Source: Euglena gracilis | Lineage: Eukaryota > Euglenida > Euglenophyceae > Euglenales | Assembly (NCBI GenBank): GCA_039621445.1 | Contig: CP154956.1 | Location: 21,541,295 to 21,605,294, forward strand | Direction: 5' to 3' | DNA: 64,000 nucleotides | In this document: positions 26,801-39,505 of the stretch, piece after piece | Layout of the letters: the number at the start of each line of letters is the position of its first letter | Position numbering within the stretch: the stretch's first letter is position 1 | The notes under the pieces: model-generated | Seen by the model: only the letters and a program-made list of their open reading frames with translations | Databases searched by the model: none | Told to the model about the DNA's origin: nothing | Made by a program: the position numbers and the translations under genes

Positions 26801-27230
26801 CCCAGGTTACCATGTAAAAAAGGACCAAATTGGGCCTTACTCCGAGTAACCAAATGGGTGTTCCAGGAGGCCTCCAAAGTCAGGGGACCCGTTGTTTTCA
26901 TGATTGTCGTGGCTTAATGGTAAGAAAAACATCCAGCGGGAATGTTGGTTGCAAGAAATGAGCACATTTAGATGGGTGCATTCGACCATTCCGGGGGACA
27001 TTTACCAGGTCAGCCCAGGTTACCATGTAAAAATGGACCAAATTGGGCCTTACTCCGAGTAACCGAATGGGTGTTCCAGGAGGCCTCCAAAGTCAGGGCA
27101 CCCGTCGGTTTCATGATTGTCGTGGTTGAACGGTAAGAAAAACATGCAGCGTGAATGTTGGTTGGCCAGAAAGGAGCACGTTTAGATGGGTGCATTCGAC
27201 CATTCCGGGGGACATTTACCAGGTCAGCCC
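23881..27230 (+). repeat. Diverged satellite sub-block
   Basis: About 16 monomers of mixed variants. Characteristic forms include GTGCATTAGGACCATTCC for GTGCATTCGACCATTCC, ACGTTGGTTTCATGATTGTTGTGG, and GACATGAGCAC for GAAATGAGCAC. No insertion or gene is visible. Confidence 0.8.
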
Positions 27231-29602
27231 AGGTTTCCATGTAAAAATGGACCAAATTGTGCCTTACTCCGAGTTCCCGAATGGGTGTTGCAGGAAACCT
27301 CCAATTTCAGGGTTGTTTTCCTGATTGTCGTGATTTAATGGTAAGAAAAACGTGCACCGGGAATGTTGGTTGCAAGAAATGAGCACACTTAGATGGGTGC
27401 ATTCGACCGGAGGCCTCCAAAGTCAGGGGAACCGTTGGTTTCATGATTGCCGTGGCCTAATGGTAAGAAAAATATGCTGCGGGAATGTTGGTTGCAGTAA
27501 ATGAGCACATTTAGATGGGTGCATTCGACCATTCCGCGGGACAATTAGCAAATCAGCCCAGGTTACCATGTAAAAATGGACCAAATTGGGCCTTACTCGG
27601 AGGAACCGAATGGGTGTTCCAGGAGGCCTCCAACGTCAGGGGACCCGTTGTTTTCATGATTTTCGTGGTTTAATGGCAGGAAAAACATGCAGCAAGAATG
27701 TTGGTTGCAAGAAATGAGCACATTTAAATGGGTGCATTCGATCATTCCGGGGGACATTTACCAGGTCAGCCCAGGTTACCATGTAAAAATGGACCAAATT
27801 GGGCCTTACTCCGAGTAACCGAATGGGTGTTCCAGGAGGCCTCCAAAGTCAGGGGACCCGTTGGTTTCATGATTGTCGTGGTTTAATGGTAAGAAAAACA
27901 TGCAGCGGGAATGTTGGTTGCAAGAAATGAGCACATTTAGATGGGTGCATTCGACCGTTCTGGGGGACGTTTTCCAGGTCAGCCCAGGTTACCATGTAAA
28001 AATGGACCAAAATGAGCCTTACTCCGAGCAACCGAATGGGTGTTCCAGGAGGCCTCCGAAGTCAGGGGACCCGTTGTTTTCCTGATTGTCGTGATTTAAT
28101 GGTAAGAAAAACAGGCAGCGGGAATGTTGGTTGCAAGAAATGAGCACATTTAGATGGGTGCATTCGACCATTCCGGGGGACATTTACCAGGTCAGCCCAG
28201 GTTACCATGTAAAAATGGACCAAATTGGGCCTTACTCCGAGTAACCGAATGGGTGTTCCAGGAGGCCTCCAAAGTCAGGGGACCCGTTGTTTTCATGATT
28301 TTCGTGGTTTAATGGCAGGAAAAACATGCAGCAAGAATGTTGGTTGCAAGAAATGAGCACATTTAGATGGGTGCATTCGACCATTCCGGGGGACATTTAC
28401 CAGGTCAGCCCAGGTTACCATGTAAAAATGGACCAAAATGGGCCTTACTCCGACTAACCGAATGGGTGTTCCAGGAGGCCTCCAAAGTCAGGGGACCCGT
28501 TGGTTTCATGATTGTCGTGGTTTACTGGTAAGAAAAACAGGCAGCGGGAATGTTGTTTGCAAGAAATGAGCACATTTAGATGGGTGCATTCGACCGTTCT
28601 GGGGGACGTTTTCCAGGTCAGCCCAGGTTACCATGTAAAAATGGACCAAAATGAGCCTTACTCCGAGCAACCGAATGGGTGTTCCAGGAGGCCTCCGAAG
28701 TCAGGGGACCCGTTGTTTTCATGATTGTCGTGGTTTAGTGGTAAAAACAACGTGCAGCGGGAATGTTGGTTGCAAGAAATGAGCACATTTAGATGGGTGC
28801 ATTCGACCATTCCGGGGGACATTTACTAGGTCAGCCCAGGTTACCATGTAAAAATGGACCAAAATGGGCCTTACTACGAGTAGCGAATGGGGGTTCCAGG
28901 AAGCCTCCAAAGTCACGGGACCCGTTGGTTTCATGATTGTCGTGGTTTAATGGTAAGAAAAACATGCAGCGGGAACGTTGGTTGCAAGAAATGAGCACAT
29001 TTAGATGGGTGCATTCGACCATTCTGGGGGAAAATTACCACGTCAGCCCAGGTTACCATGTAAAAATGGACCAAAATGGGCCTTACTACGATTAGCGAGT
29101 GGGGGTTCCAGGAAGCCTCCAAAGTCAGGGGACCCGTTGTTTTCATGATTGTCGTGGTTTAGTGGTAAAAACAACGTGCAGCGGGAATGTTGGTTGCAAG
29201 AAATGAGCACATTTAGATGGGTGCATTCGACCATTCCTGGGGACATTTACCAGGTCAGCCCAGGTTTCCATGTAAAACTGGACCAAATTGTGCCTTACTC
29301 CGAGTTCCCGAATGGGTGTTCCAGGAGGCCTCCAATTTCAGGGTTGTTTTCCTGATTGTCGTTATTTAATGGTAAGAAAAACGTGCACCGGGAATGTTGG
29401 TTGCAAGAAATGAGCACACTTAGATGGGTGCATTCGACCGGAGGCCTCCAAAGTCAGGGGAACCGTTGGTTTCATGATTGCCGTGGCCTAATGGTAAGAA
29501 AAATATGCTGCGGGAATGTTGGTTGCCATAAATGAGCACATTTAGATGGGTGCATTCGACCATTCCGGGGGACAATTAGCAAATCAGCCCAGGTTACCAT
29601 GT
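27231..29602 (+). repeat. Satellite block with a 2,031-bp-spaced duplicate and 639-bp trimers
   Basis: A scrambled monomer group beginning AGGTTTCCATG at 27,231 reappears at 29,262, 2,031 bp away. Both copies share the unusual joint ATTCGACCGGAGGCCTCC, a monomer lacking about 90 bp, and GGACAATTAGCAAATCAGCC. Between them a trimer landmark repeats 639 bp apart (27,873 and 28,512). The shared scars mean the whole segment was copied as a unit after the deletions arose. Confidence 0.85.
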
Positions 29603-32600
29603 AAAAGTGGACCAAATTGGGCCTTACTCCGACTAACCGAATGGGTGTTCCAGGAGGCCTCCAAAGTCAGGGGACCCGTTGGTTTCATGATTGTCGTCGT
29701 TTACTGGTAAGAAAAACAGGCAGCGGGAATGTTGTTTGCAAGAAATGAGCACATTTAGATGGGTGGGTTCGACCATTCCGGGGGACATTTACCAGGTCAG
29801 CCCAGGTTACCATGTAAAAATGGACCAAAACGGGCCTTACTCCTAGTAACCGAATAAGTGTTCCAGGAGGCCTCCAAAGTCAGGGGACCCGTTGGTTTCA
29901 TGATTGTCGTGGTTTAATGGTAAGAAAAACACATAGCGGGAATGTTGGTTGCAAGACACCAGGACATTTAGATGGGTGCATTCGACCATTCCGGGGGACA
30001 TTTACTAGGTCAGCCCAGGTTACCATGTAAAAATGGACCAAAATGGGCCTTACTACGAGTAGCGAATGGGGGTTCCAGGAAGCCTCCAAAGTCACGGGAC
30101 CCGTTGGTTTCATGATTGTCGTGGTTTAATGGTAAGAAAAACATGCAGCGAGAACGTTGGTTGCAAGAAATGAGCACATTTAGATGGGTGCATTCGACCA
30201 TTCCGGGGGACATTTACCACGTCAGCCCAGGTTACCATGTAAAAATGGACGAAAATGGGCCTTACTACGAGTAGCGAATGGGGGTTACAGGAAGCATCCA
30301 AAGTCACGGGACCCGTTGGTTTCATGATTGTCGTGCTTTAATGGTAAGAAAAACATGCAGCGGGAATGTTGGTTGCAAAAAATGAGCACATTTAGATATT
30401 TAGATGGGTGCATTCGACCATTCCGGGGGACACTTACCAGGTCAGCCCAGGTTACCACGTAGAAATGGACCAAAATGGGCCTTACTCCGAGTAACCAAAC
30501 GGGTGTTCCAGGAGGCCTCCAATGTCAGGGGACCCGTTGGTTTCATGATTGTCATGGTTTTCTGGTAAGAAAAACATGCAGCGGGAATGTTGGTTGCAAG
30601 ACACCAGCACATTTAGGTGGGTGCATTCGACCATACCGGGGGACATTTACCACGTCAGCCCAGGTTACCATGTTAAAATGGACCAAAGCGGGCCTTACTC
30701 CGAGTAACCGAATGGGTGTTCCAGGAGGCCTCCAAAGTCAGGGGACCCGTTGGTTTTATGATTGTCGTGGTTTAATGGTAAGAAAAACATGCAGCGCGAA
30801 TGTTGGTTGCAAGAAAGGAGCACATTTAGATGGGTGCATTCGACCATTCCGGGGGGCATTTACCAGGTCTGCCCAGGTTACCATGTAAAAATGGACAAAA
30901 ATGTGCCTAACTCCGAGTAACCGAATGGGTGCTCCAGGAGGCCTCCAAAGTCAGGGGACCCGTTGGCCTCATGATTGTCGTGGTTTAATGGCAAGAAAAA
31001 CATGCAGCGGGAATGTTGGTTGCAAGAAATGAGCACAGTTAGATGGGTGCATTCGACCATTCCTGGGGAAATTTTACCGGGTCAGCCCAGGTTACCATGT
31101 AAAAAAGGACCAAAATGGGCCTTACTCCGAGTAACCGAATGGGTGTTCCAGGAGGCCTCCAAAGTCAGGAGACCCGTTGGTTCATGATTGTCGTGGTTTA
31201 ATGGTAAGAAAAACATGCAGCGGGAATGTTGGTTGCAAGAAATGAGCACAATTAGATGGGTGCATTCGACCATTCTGGGTGACATTTACCAGGTCAGCCC
31301 AGGTTACCATGTAAAAATGGACCAAAATGGGCCTAACTCCGACTAACCGAATGGGTGTTCCAGGAGGCCTCCAAAGTCAGGGCACCCGTTGGTTTCATGA
31401 TTGTCGTGGTTTAATGGTAAGAAAATCAAGCAGCGGGAATGTTGGTTGCAAGACACGAGCACATTTAGATGGGTGCATTCGACCATTCCGGGGGACTTTT
31501 ACCAGGTCAGCCCAGGTTACCATGTAAAAATGGACCAAAATGGGCCTTACTCCAAGTAACCGAATGGGTGTTCCAGGAGGCCTCAAAGGTTCAGGGGAAC
31601 CGTTGGTTTCATGATTGTCGTGGTTTAATGGTAAGAAAATCATGCAGCGGGAATGTTGGTTGCAAGAAATGAGCACATTTAGATGGGTGCATTCGACCAT
31701 TCCGGGGGACATTTACCAGGTCAGCCCAGGTTACCATGTAGAAATGGACCAAAATGGGCCTAACTCCGACTAACCGAATGGGGGTTCCAGGAGGCCTCCA
31801 AAGTCAGGGCACCCGTTGGTTTCATGATTGTCGTGGTTTAATGGTAAGAAAAACATGCAGCGAGAATGTTGGTTGAAAGAAATGAGCACATTTAGATGGG
31901 TGCATTCGACCATTCCGGGGGACATTTACCAGGTCAGCCCAGGTTACCATGTAAAAATGGACCAAAATGGGCCTAACTCCGACTAACCGAATGGGTGTTC
32001 CAGGAGGCCTCCAAAGTCAGGGCACCCGTTGGTTTCATGATTTTGGTGGTTTAATGGTAAGAAAAACATGCAGCGGGAATGTTGGTTGGAAGACACGAGC
32101 ACATTTTTAGATGGGTGCATTCGATCATTCCGGGGGACTTTTACCATGTCAGCCCAGGTTACCATGTAAAAGTTGACCAAAATGGGCCTTACTCCGAGTA
32201 ACCGAATGGGGGTTCCAGGAAGCCTCCAAAGTCAGGGGACCCGTTGGTTTCATGATTGTCCTGGCTTAATGTTAAGAAAAACATGCAGCGGGAATGTTGG
32301 TTGCCATAAATGAGCACATTTAGATGGGTGCATTCGACAATTCCGGGGGCATTTACCAGGTCAGCCCAGGTTACCACGTAGAAATGGACCAAAATGGGCC
32401 TTACTCCGAGTAACCGAATGGGTGTTCCAGGAGGCCTCCAAAGACAGGGAACCCGTTAGTTTCATGATTGTCGTGGTTTAATGGTAAGAAAATCATGCAG
32501 CGGGAATGTTGGTTGCAAGAAATGAACACATTTGGTTTGGGTGCATTCGACCATTCCGGGGGACATTTACCAGGTCAGCCCAGGTTACCATGTAGAAATG

Positions 32601-33010
32601 GACCAAAATGGGCCTTACTCCGAATAGCCGAATGGGTGTTCCAGGAGGCCTCCAAAGTCAGGGGACCCGTTGGTTTCATGATTGTCGTGGTTTAATGGTA
32701 AGAAAAACATGCAGCGGGAATATTGGTTGCAAGAAATGAGCACATTTAGATGGGTGCATTCGACCATTCCGGGGGACATTTACCAGGTCAGCCCAGGTTA
32801 CCATGTAAAAATGGACCAAATTGGGCCTTAATCCGAGTAAGCGAATGGGTGTTCCAGGAGGCCTCCAAAGTCAGGGCATCCGTTGGTTTCACGATTGTCG
32901 TGGCTTAATGGTAATGAAAACATGCAGCGGGAACGTTGGTTGAAAAAAATGAGCACATTTAGATGTGTGCATTCGACCATTCCGGGGGGGCATTTACCAG
33001 GTCAGCCCAG
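29603..33010 (+). repeat. Diverged satellite sub-block
   Basis: About 16 monomers. Recurrent variants are CTTACTACGAGTAGCGAATGGGGG, CCAAAATGGGCCTAACTCCGACTAACC and GAAAATCATGCAGC. A short duplication ATTTAGATATTTAGATGG is present near 30,392. Only satellite is seen. Confidence 0.8.
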
Positions 33011-34120
33011 GTACCATGTAAAAATGGACCAAATTGGGCCTTACTCCGAGTAACCGAATGGGTGTTCCAGGAGGCCTCCAAAGTCAGGGGACCCGTTGGT
33101 TTCATGATTGTCGTGGTTTAATGGTAAGAAAAAACATGCAGCGGGAATGTTGGTTGCAAGAAATGAGCACATTTAGATGGGTGCATTCGACCATTCCGGG
33201 GGACATTTACCAGGTCAGCCCAGGTTACCATGTAAAAATGGACCAAATTGGGCCTTACTCCGAGTAACCGAATGGGTGTTCCAGGAGGCCTCCAAAGTCA
33301 GGGGACCCGTTGGTTTCATGATTGTCGTGGTTTAATGGTAAGAAAAAACATGCAGCGGGAATGTTGGTTGCAAGAAATGAGCACATTTAGATGGGTGCAT
33401 TCGACCATTCCGGGGGACATTTACCAGGTCAGCCCAGGTTACCATGTAAAAATGGACCAAATTGGGCCTTACTCCGAGTAACCGAATGGGTGTTCCAGGA
33501 GGCCTCCAAAGTCAGGGGACCCGTTGGTTTCATGATTGTCGTGGTTTAATGGTAAGAAAAACATGCAGCGGGAATGTTGGTTGCAAGAAATGAGCACATT
33601 TAGATGGGTGCATTCGACCATTCCGGGGGACATTTACCAGGTCAGCCCAGGTTACCATGTAAAAATGGACCAAATTGGGCCTTACTCCGAGTAACCGAAT
33701 GGGTGTTCCAGGAGGCCTCCAAAGTCAGGGGACCCGTTGGTTTCATGATTGTCGTGGTTTAATGGTAAGAAAAACATGCAGCGGGAATGTTGGTTGCAAG
33801 AAATGAGCAGATTTAGATGGGTGCATTCGACCATTCCGGGGGACATTTACCAGGTCAGCCCAGGTTACCATGTAAAAATGGACCAAATTGGGCCTTACTC
33901 CGAGTAACCGAATGGGTGTTCCAGGAGGCCTCCAAAGTCAGGGGACCCGTTGGTTTCATGATTGTCGTGGTTTAATGGTAAGGAAAACATGCAGCGGGAA
34001 TGTTGGTTGCAAGAAATGAGCACATTTAGATGGGTGCATTCGACCATTCCGGGGGACATTTACCAGGTCAGCCCAGGTTACCATGTAAAAATGGACCAAA
34101 TTGGGCCTTACTCCGAGTAA

Positions 34121-34333
34121 CCGAATGGGTGTTCCAGGAGGCCTCCAAAGTCAGGGGACCCGTTGGTTTCATGATTGTCGTGGTTTAATGGTAAGAAAAA
34201 CATGCAGCGGGAATGTTGGTTGCAAGAAATGAGCACATTTAGATGGGTGCATTCGACCATTCCGGGGGACATTTACCAGGTCAGCCCAGGTTACCATGTA
34301 AAAATGGACCAAATTGGGCCTTACTCCGAGTAA
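34121..34333 (+). repeat. Exemplar 213-bp satellite monomer
   Basis: This copy sits in the most uniform part of the array and serves as the consensus. It is slightly under 50% GC. Visible landmarks are a 10-bp palindrome GGAGGCCTCC at 34,137-34,146, two copies of GTTGGTT (in CCCGTTGGTTTC and AATGTTGGTTGC), a short internal duplication CCAGGTcagCCCAGGT, short A-tracts (GAAAAAC, GTAAAAATGG), and a TTCG(N8)CGGG motif at 34,252-34,266. I see no convincing subdivision of the 213 bp into smaller ancestral repeats. The length equals 71 codons, which is why short frames recur in phase, but every frame has stops. Confidence 0.95.
34251..34267 (+). other. CENP-B-box-like 17-mer in each monomer
   Basis: The sequence ATTCGACCATTCCGGGG fits the 17-bp mammalian CENP-B box pattern (N TTCG NNNN A NN CGGG N) at eight of the nine defined positions. 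The mismatch is T instead of A at position 10. The motif recurs once per monomer, with frequent variants such as TTCGACAATTCCGGG and TTCGACCATTCTGGG. Whether any protein binds it here is unknown; the resemblance could be chance or convergence. Confidence 0.4.
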
Positions 34334-37300
34334 CCGAATGGGTGTTCCAGGAGGCCTCCAAAGTCAGGGGACCCGTTGGTTTCATGATTGTCGTGGTTTA
34401 ATGGTAAGAAAAACATGCAGCGGGAATGTTGGTTGCAAGAAATGAGCACATTTAGATGGGTGCATTCGACCATTCCGGGGGACATTTACCAGGTCAGCCC
34501 AGGTTACCATGTAAAAATGGACCAAATTGGGCCTTACTCCGAGTAACCGAATGGGTGTTCCAGGAGGCCTCCAAAGTCAGGGGACCCGTTGGTTTCATGA
34601 TTGTCGTGGTTTAATGGTAAGAAAAACATGCAGCGGGAATGTTGGTTGCAAGAAATGAGCACATTTAGATGGGTGCATTCGACCATTCCGGGGGACATTT
34701 ACCAGGTCAGCCCAGGTTACCATGTAAAAATGGACCAAATTGGGCCTTACTCCGAGTAACCGAATGGGTGTTCCAGGAGGCCTCCAAAGTCAGGGGACCC
34801 GTTGGTTTCATGATTGTCGTGGTTTAATGGTAAGAAAAACATGCAGCGGGAATGTTGGTTGCAAGAAATGAGCACATTTAGATGGGTGCATTCGACCATT
34901 CCGGGGGACATTTACCAGGTCAGCCCAGGTTACCATGTAAAAATGGACCAAATTGGGCCTTACTCCGAGTAACCGAATGGGTGTTCCAGGAGGCCTCCAA
35001 AGTCAGGGGACCCGTTGGTTTCATGATTGTCGTGGTTTAATGGTAAGAAAAACATGCAGCGGGAATGTTGGTTGCAAGAAATGAGCACATTTAGATGGGT
35101 GCATTCGACCATTCCGGGGGACATTTACCAGGTCAGCCCAGGTTACCATGTAAAAATGGACCAAATTGGGCCTTACTCCGAGTAACCGAATGGGTGTTCC
35201 AGGAGGCCTCCAAAGTCAGGGGACCCGTTGGTTTCATGATTGTCGTGGTTTAATGGTAAGAAAAACATGCAGCGGGAATGTTGGTTGCAAGAAATGAGCA
35301 CATTTAGATGGGTGCATTCGACCATTCCGGGGGACATTTACCAGGTCAGCCCAGGTTACCATGTAAAAATGGACCAAATTGGGCCTTACTCCGAGTAACC
35401 GAATGGGTGTTCCAGGAGGCCTCCAAAGTCAGGGGACCCGTTGGTTTCATGATTGTCGTGGTTTAATGGTAAGAAAAACATGCAGCGGGAATGTTGGTTG
35501 CAAGAAATGAGCACATTTAGATGGGTGCATTCGACCATTCCGGGGGACATTTACCAGGTCAGCCCAGGTTACCATGTAAAAATGGACCAAATTGGGCCTT
35601 ACTCCGAGTAACCGAATGGGTGTTCCAGGAGGCCTCCAAAGTCAGGGGACCCGTTGGTTTCATGATTGTCGTGGTTTAATGGTAAGAAAAACATGCAGCG
35701 GGAATGTTGGTTGCAAGAAATGAGCATTTTTAGATGGGTGCATTCGACCATTCCGGGGGACATTTACCAGGTCAGCCCAGGTTACCATGTAAAAATGGAC
35801 CAAATTGGGCCTTACTCCGAGTAACCGAATGGGTGTTCCAGGAGGCCTCCAAAGTCAGGGGACCCGTTGGTTTCATGATTGTCGTGGTTTAATGGTAAGA
35901 AAAACATGCAGCGGGAATGTTGGTTGCAATAAATGAGCACATGTAGATTAGTGCATTCGTCCATTCCGGGGACATTTACCAGGTCAGCCCAGGTTACCAT
36001 GTAAAAATCAACAAAATTGTGCCTTACTCCGAGTAACCGAATGGGTGTTCCAGGAGGCCTCCAAAGTCAGGGGACCCGTTGGTTTCATGATTGTCGTGGT
36101 TTAATGGTAAGAAAAACATGCAGCGGGAATGTTGGTTGCAAGAAATGAGCACATTTAGATGGGTGCATTCGACCATTCCGGGGGACATTTACCAGGTCAG
36201 CCCAGGTTACCATGTAAAAATGGACCAAATTGGGCCTTACTCCGAGTAACCGAATGGGTGTTCCAGGAGGCCTCCAAAGTCAGGGGACCGTTGGTTTCAT
36301 GATTGTCGTGGTTTAATGGTAAGAAAAACATGCAGCGGGAATGTTGGTTGCAAAAATGAGCACATTTAGATGGGTGCATTCGACCATTCCGGGGGACATT
36401 TACCAGGTCAGCCCAGGTTACCATGTAAAAATGGACCAAATTGGGCCTTACTCCGAGTAACCGAATGGGTGTTCCAGGAGGCCTCCAAAGTCAGGGGACC
36501 CGTTGGTTTCATGATTGTCGTGGTTTAATGGTAAGAAAAACATGCAGCGGGAATGTTGGTTGCAAGAAATGAGCACATTTAGATGGGTGCATTCGACCAT
36601 TCCGGGGGACATTTACCAGGTCAGCCCAGGTTACCATGTAAAAATGGACCAAATTGGGCCTTACTCCGAGTAACCGAATGGGTGTTCCAGGAGGCCTCCA
36701 AAGTCAGGGGACCCGTTGGTTTCATGATTGTCGTGGTTTAATGGTAAGAAAAACATGCAGCGGGAATGTTGGTTGCAAGAAATGAGCAGATTTAGAAGGG
36801 TGCATTCGACCATTCCGGGGGACATTTACCAGGTCAGCCCAGGTTACCATGTAAAAATGGACCAAATTGGGCCTTACTCCGAGTAACCGAATGGGTGTTC
36901 CAGGAGGCCTCCAAAGTCAGGGGACCCGTTGGTTTCATGATTGTCGTGGTTTAATGGTAAGAAAAACATGCAGCGGGAATGTTGGTTGCAAGAAATGAGC
37001 ACATTTAGATGGGTGCATTCGACCATTCCGGGGGACATTTACCAGGTCAGCCCAGGTTACCATGTAAAAATGGACCAAATTGGGCCTTACTCCGAGTAAC
37101 CGAATGGGTGTTCCAGGAGGCCTCCAAAGTCAGGGGACCCGTTGGTTTCATGATTGTCGTGGTTTAATGGTAAGAAAAACATGCAGCGGGAATGTTGGTT
37201 GCAAGAAATGAGCACATTTAGATGGGTGCATTCGACCATTCCGGGGGACATTTACCAGGTCAGCCCAGGTTACCATGTAAAAATGGACCAAATTGGGCCT

Positions 37301-39505
37301 TACTCCGAGTAACCGAATGGGTGTTCCAGGAGGCCTCCAAAGTCAGGGGACCCGTTGGTTTCATGATTGTCGTGGTTTAATGGTAAGAAAAACATGCAGC
37401 GGGAAGGTGGTTGCAAGAAATGAGCACATTTAGATGGGTGCATTCGACCATTCCGGGGGACATTTACCAGGTCAGCCCAGGTTACCATGTAAAAATGGAC
37501 CAAATTGGGCCTTACTCCGAGTAACCGAATGGGTGTTCCAGGAGGCCTCCAAAGTCAGGGGACCCGTTGGTTTCATGATTGTCGTGGTTTAATGGTAAGA
37601 AAAACATGCAGCGGGAATGTTGGTTGCAAGAAATGAGCACATTTAGATGGGTGCATTCGACCATTCCGGGGGACATTTACCAGGTCAGCCCAGGTTACCA
37701 TGTAAAAATGGACCAAATTGGGCCTTACTCCGAGTAACCGAATGGGTGTTCCAGGAGGCCTCCAAAGTCAGGGGACCCGTTGGTTTCATGATTGTCGTGG
37801 TTTAATGGTAAGAAAAACATGCAGCGGGAATGTTGGTTGCAAGAAATGAGCACATTTAGATGGGTGCATTCGACCATTCCGGGGGACATTTACCAGGTCA
37901 GCCCAGGTTACCATGTAAAAATGGACCAAATTGGGCCTTACTCCGAGTAACCGAATGGGTGTTCCAGGAGGCCTCCAAAGTCAGGGGACCCGTTGGTTTC
38001 ATGATTGTCGTGGTTTAATGGTAAGAAAAACATGCAGCGGGAATGTTGGTTGCAAGAAATGAGCACATTTAGATGGGTGCATTCGACCATTCCGGGGGAC
38101 ATTTACCAGGTCAGCCCAGGTTACCATGTAAAAATGGACCAAATTGGGCCTTACTCCGAGTAACCGAATGGGTGTTCCAGGAGGCCTCCAAAGTCAGGGG
38201 ACCCGTTGGTTTCATGATTGTCGTGGTTTAATGGTAAGAAAAACATGCAGCGGGAATGTTGGTTGCAAGAAATGAGCACATTTAGATGGGTGCATTCGAC
38301 CATTCCGGGGGACATTTACCAGGTCAGCCCAGGTTACCATGTAAAAATGGACCAAATTGGGCCTTACTCCGAGTAACCGAATGGGTGTTCCAGGAGGCCT
38401 CCAAAGTCAGGGGACCCGTTGGTTTCATGATTGTCGTGGTTTAATGGTAAGAAAACATGCAGCGGGAATGTTGGTTGCAAGAAATGAGCACATTTAGATG
38501 GGTGCATTCGACCATTCCGGGGGACATTTACCAGGTCAGCCCAGGTTACCATGTAAAAATGGACCAAATTGGGCCTTACTCCGAGTAACCGAATGGGTGT
38601 TCCAGGAGGCCTCCAAAGTCAGGGGACCCGTTGGTTTCATGATTGTCGTGGTTTAATGGTAAGAAAAACATGCAGCGGGAATGTTGGTTGCAAGAAATGA
38701 GCACATTTAGATGGGTGCATTCGACCATTCCGGGGGACATTTACCAGGTCAGCCCAGGTTACCATGTAAAAATGGACCAAATTGGGCCTTACTCCGAGTA
38801 ACCGAATGGGTGTTCCAGGAGGCCTCCAAAGTCAGGGGACCCGTTGGTTTCATGATTGTCGTGGTTTAATGGTAAGAAAAACATGCAGCGGGAATGTTGG
38901 TTGCAAGAAATGAGCACATTTAGATGGGTGCATTCGACCATTCCGGGGGACATTTACCAGGTCAGCCCAGGTTACCATGTAAAAATGGACCAAATTGGGC
39001 CTTACTCCGAGTAACCGAATGGGTGTTCCAGGAGGCCTCCAAAGTCAGGGGACCCGTTGGTTTCATGATTGTCGTGGTTTAATGGTAAGAAAAACATGCA
39101 GCGGGAATGTTGGTTGCAAGAAATGAGCAGATTTAGATGGGTGCATTCGACCATTCCGGGGGACATTTACCAGGTCAGCCCAGGTTACCATGTAAAAATG
39201 GACCAAATTGGGCCTTACTCCGAGTAACCGAATGGGTGTTCCAGGAGGCCTCCAAAGTCAGGGGACCCGTTGGTTTCATGATTGTCGTGGTTTAATGGTA
39301 GAGAAAAACATGCAGCGGGAATGTTGGTTGCAAGAAATGAGCAGATTTAGATGGGTGCATTCGACCATTCCGGGGGACATTTACCAGGTCAGCCCAGGTT
39401 ACCATGTAAAAATGGACCAAATTGGGCCTTACTCCGAGTAACCGAATGGGTGTTCCAGGAGGCCTCCAAAGTCAGGGGACCCGTTGGTTTCATGATTGTC
39501 GTGGT

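Larger units (their letters stand above)
33011..39505 (+). repeat. Homogenised satellite core
   Basis: About 30 consecutive monomers are nearly identical. Long stretches (33,960-35,700 and 36,850-37,390) show almost no differences. Scattered exceptions include an extra A at about 33,131 and 33,345, GAGCAGATTT at 33,809, 36,788, 39,128 and 39,343, GAGCATTTTTAG at 35,726, one clearly older monomer at 35,925-36,030, and single-base losses near 36,290 and 38,455. Monomers outside the core are far more diverged. This pattern indicates recent local amplification or gene conversion. Confidence 0.93.
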
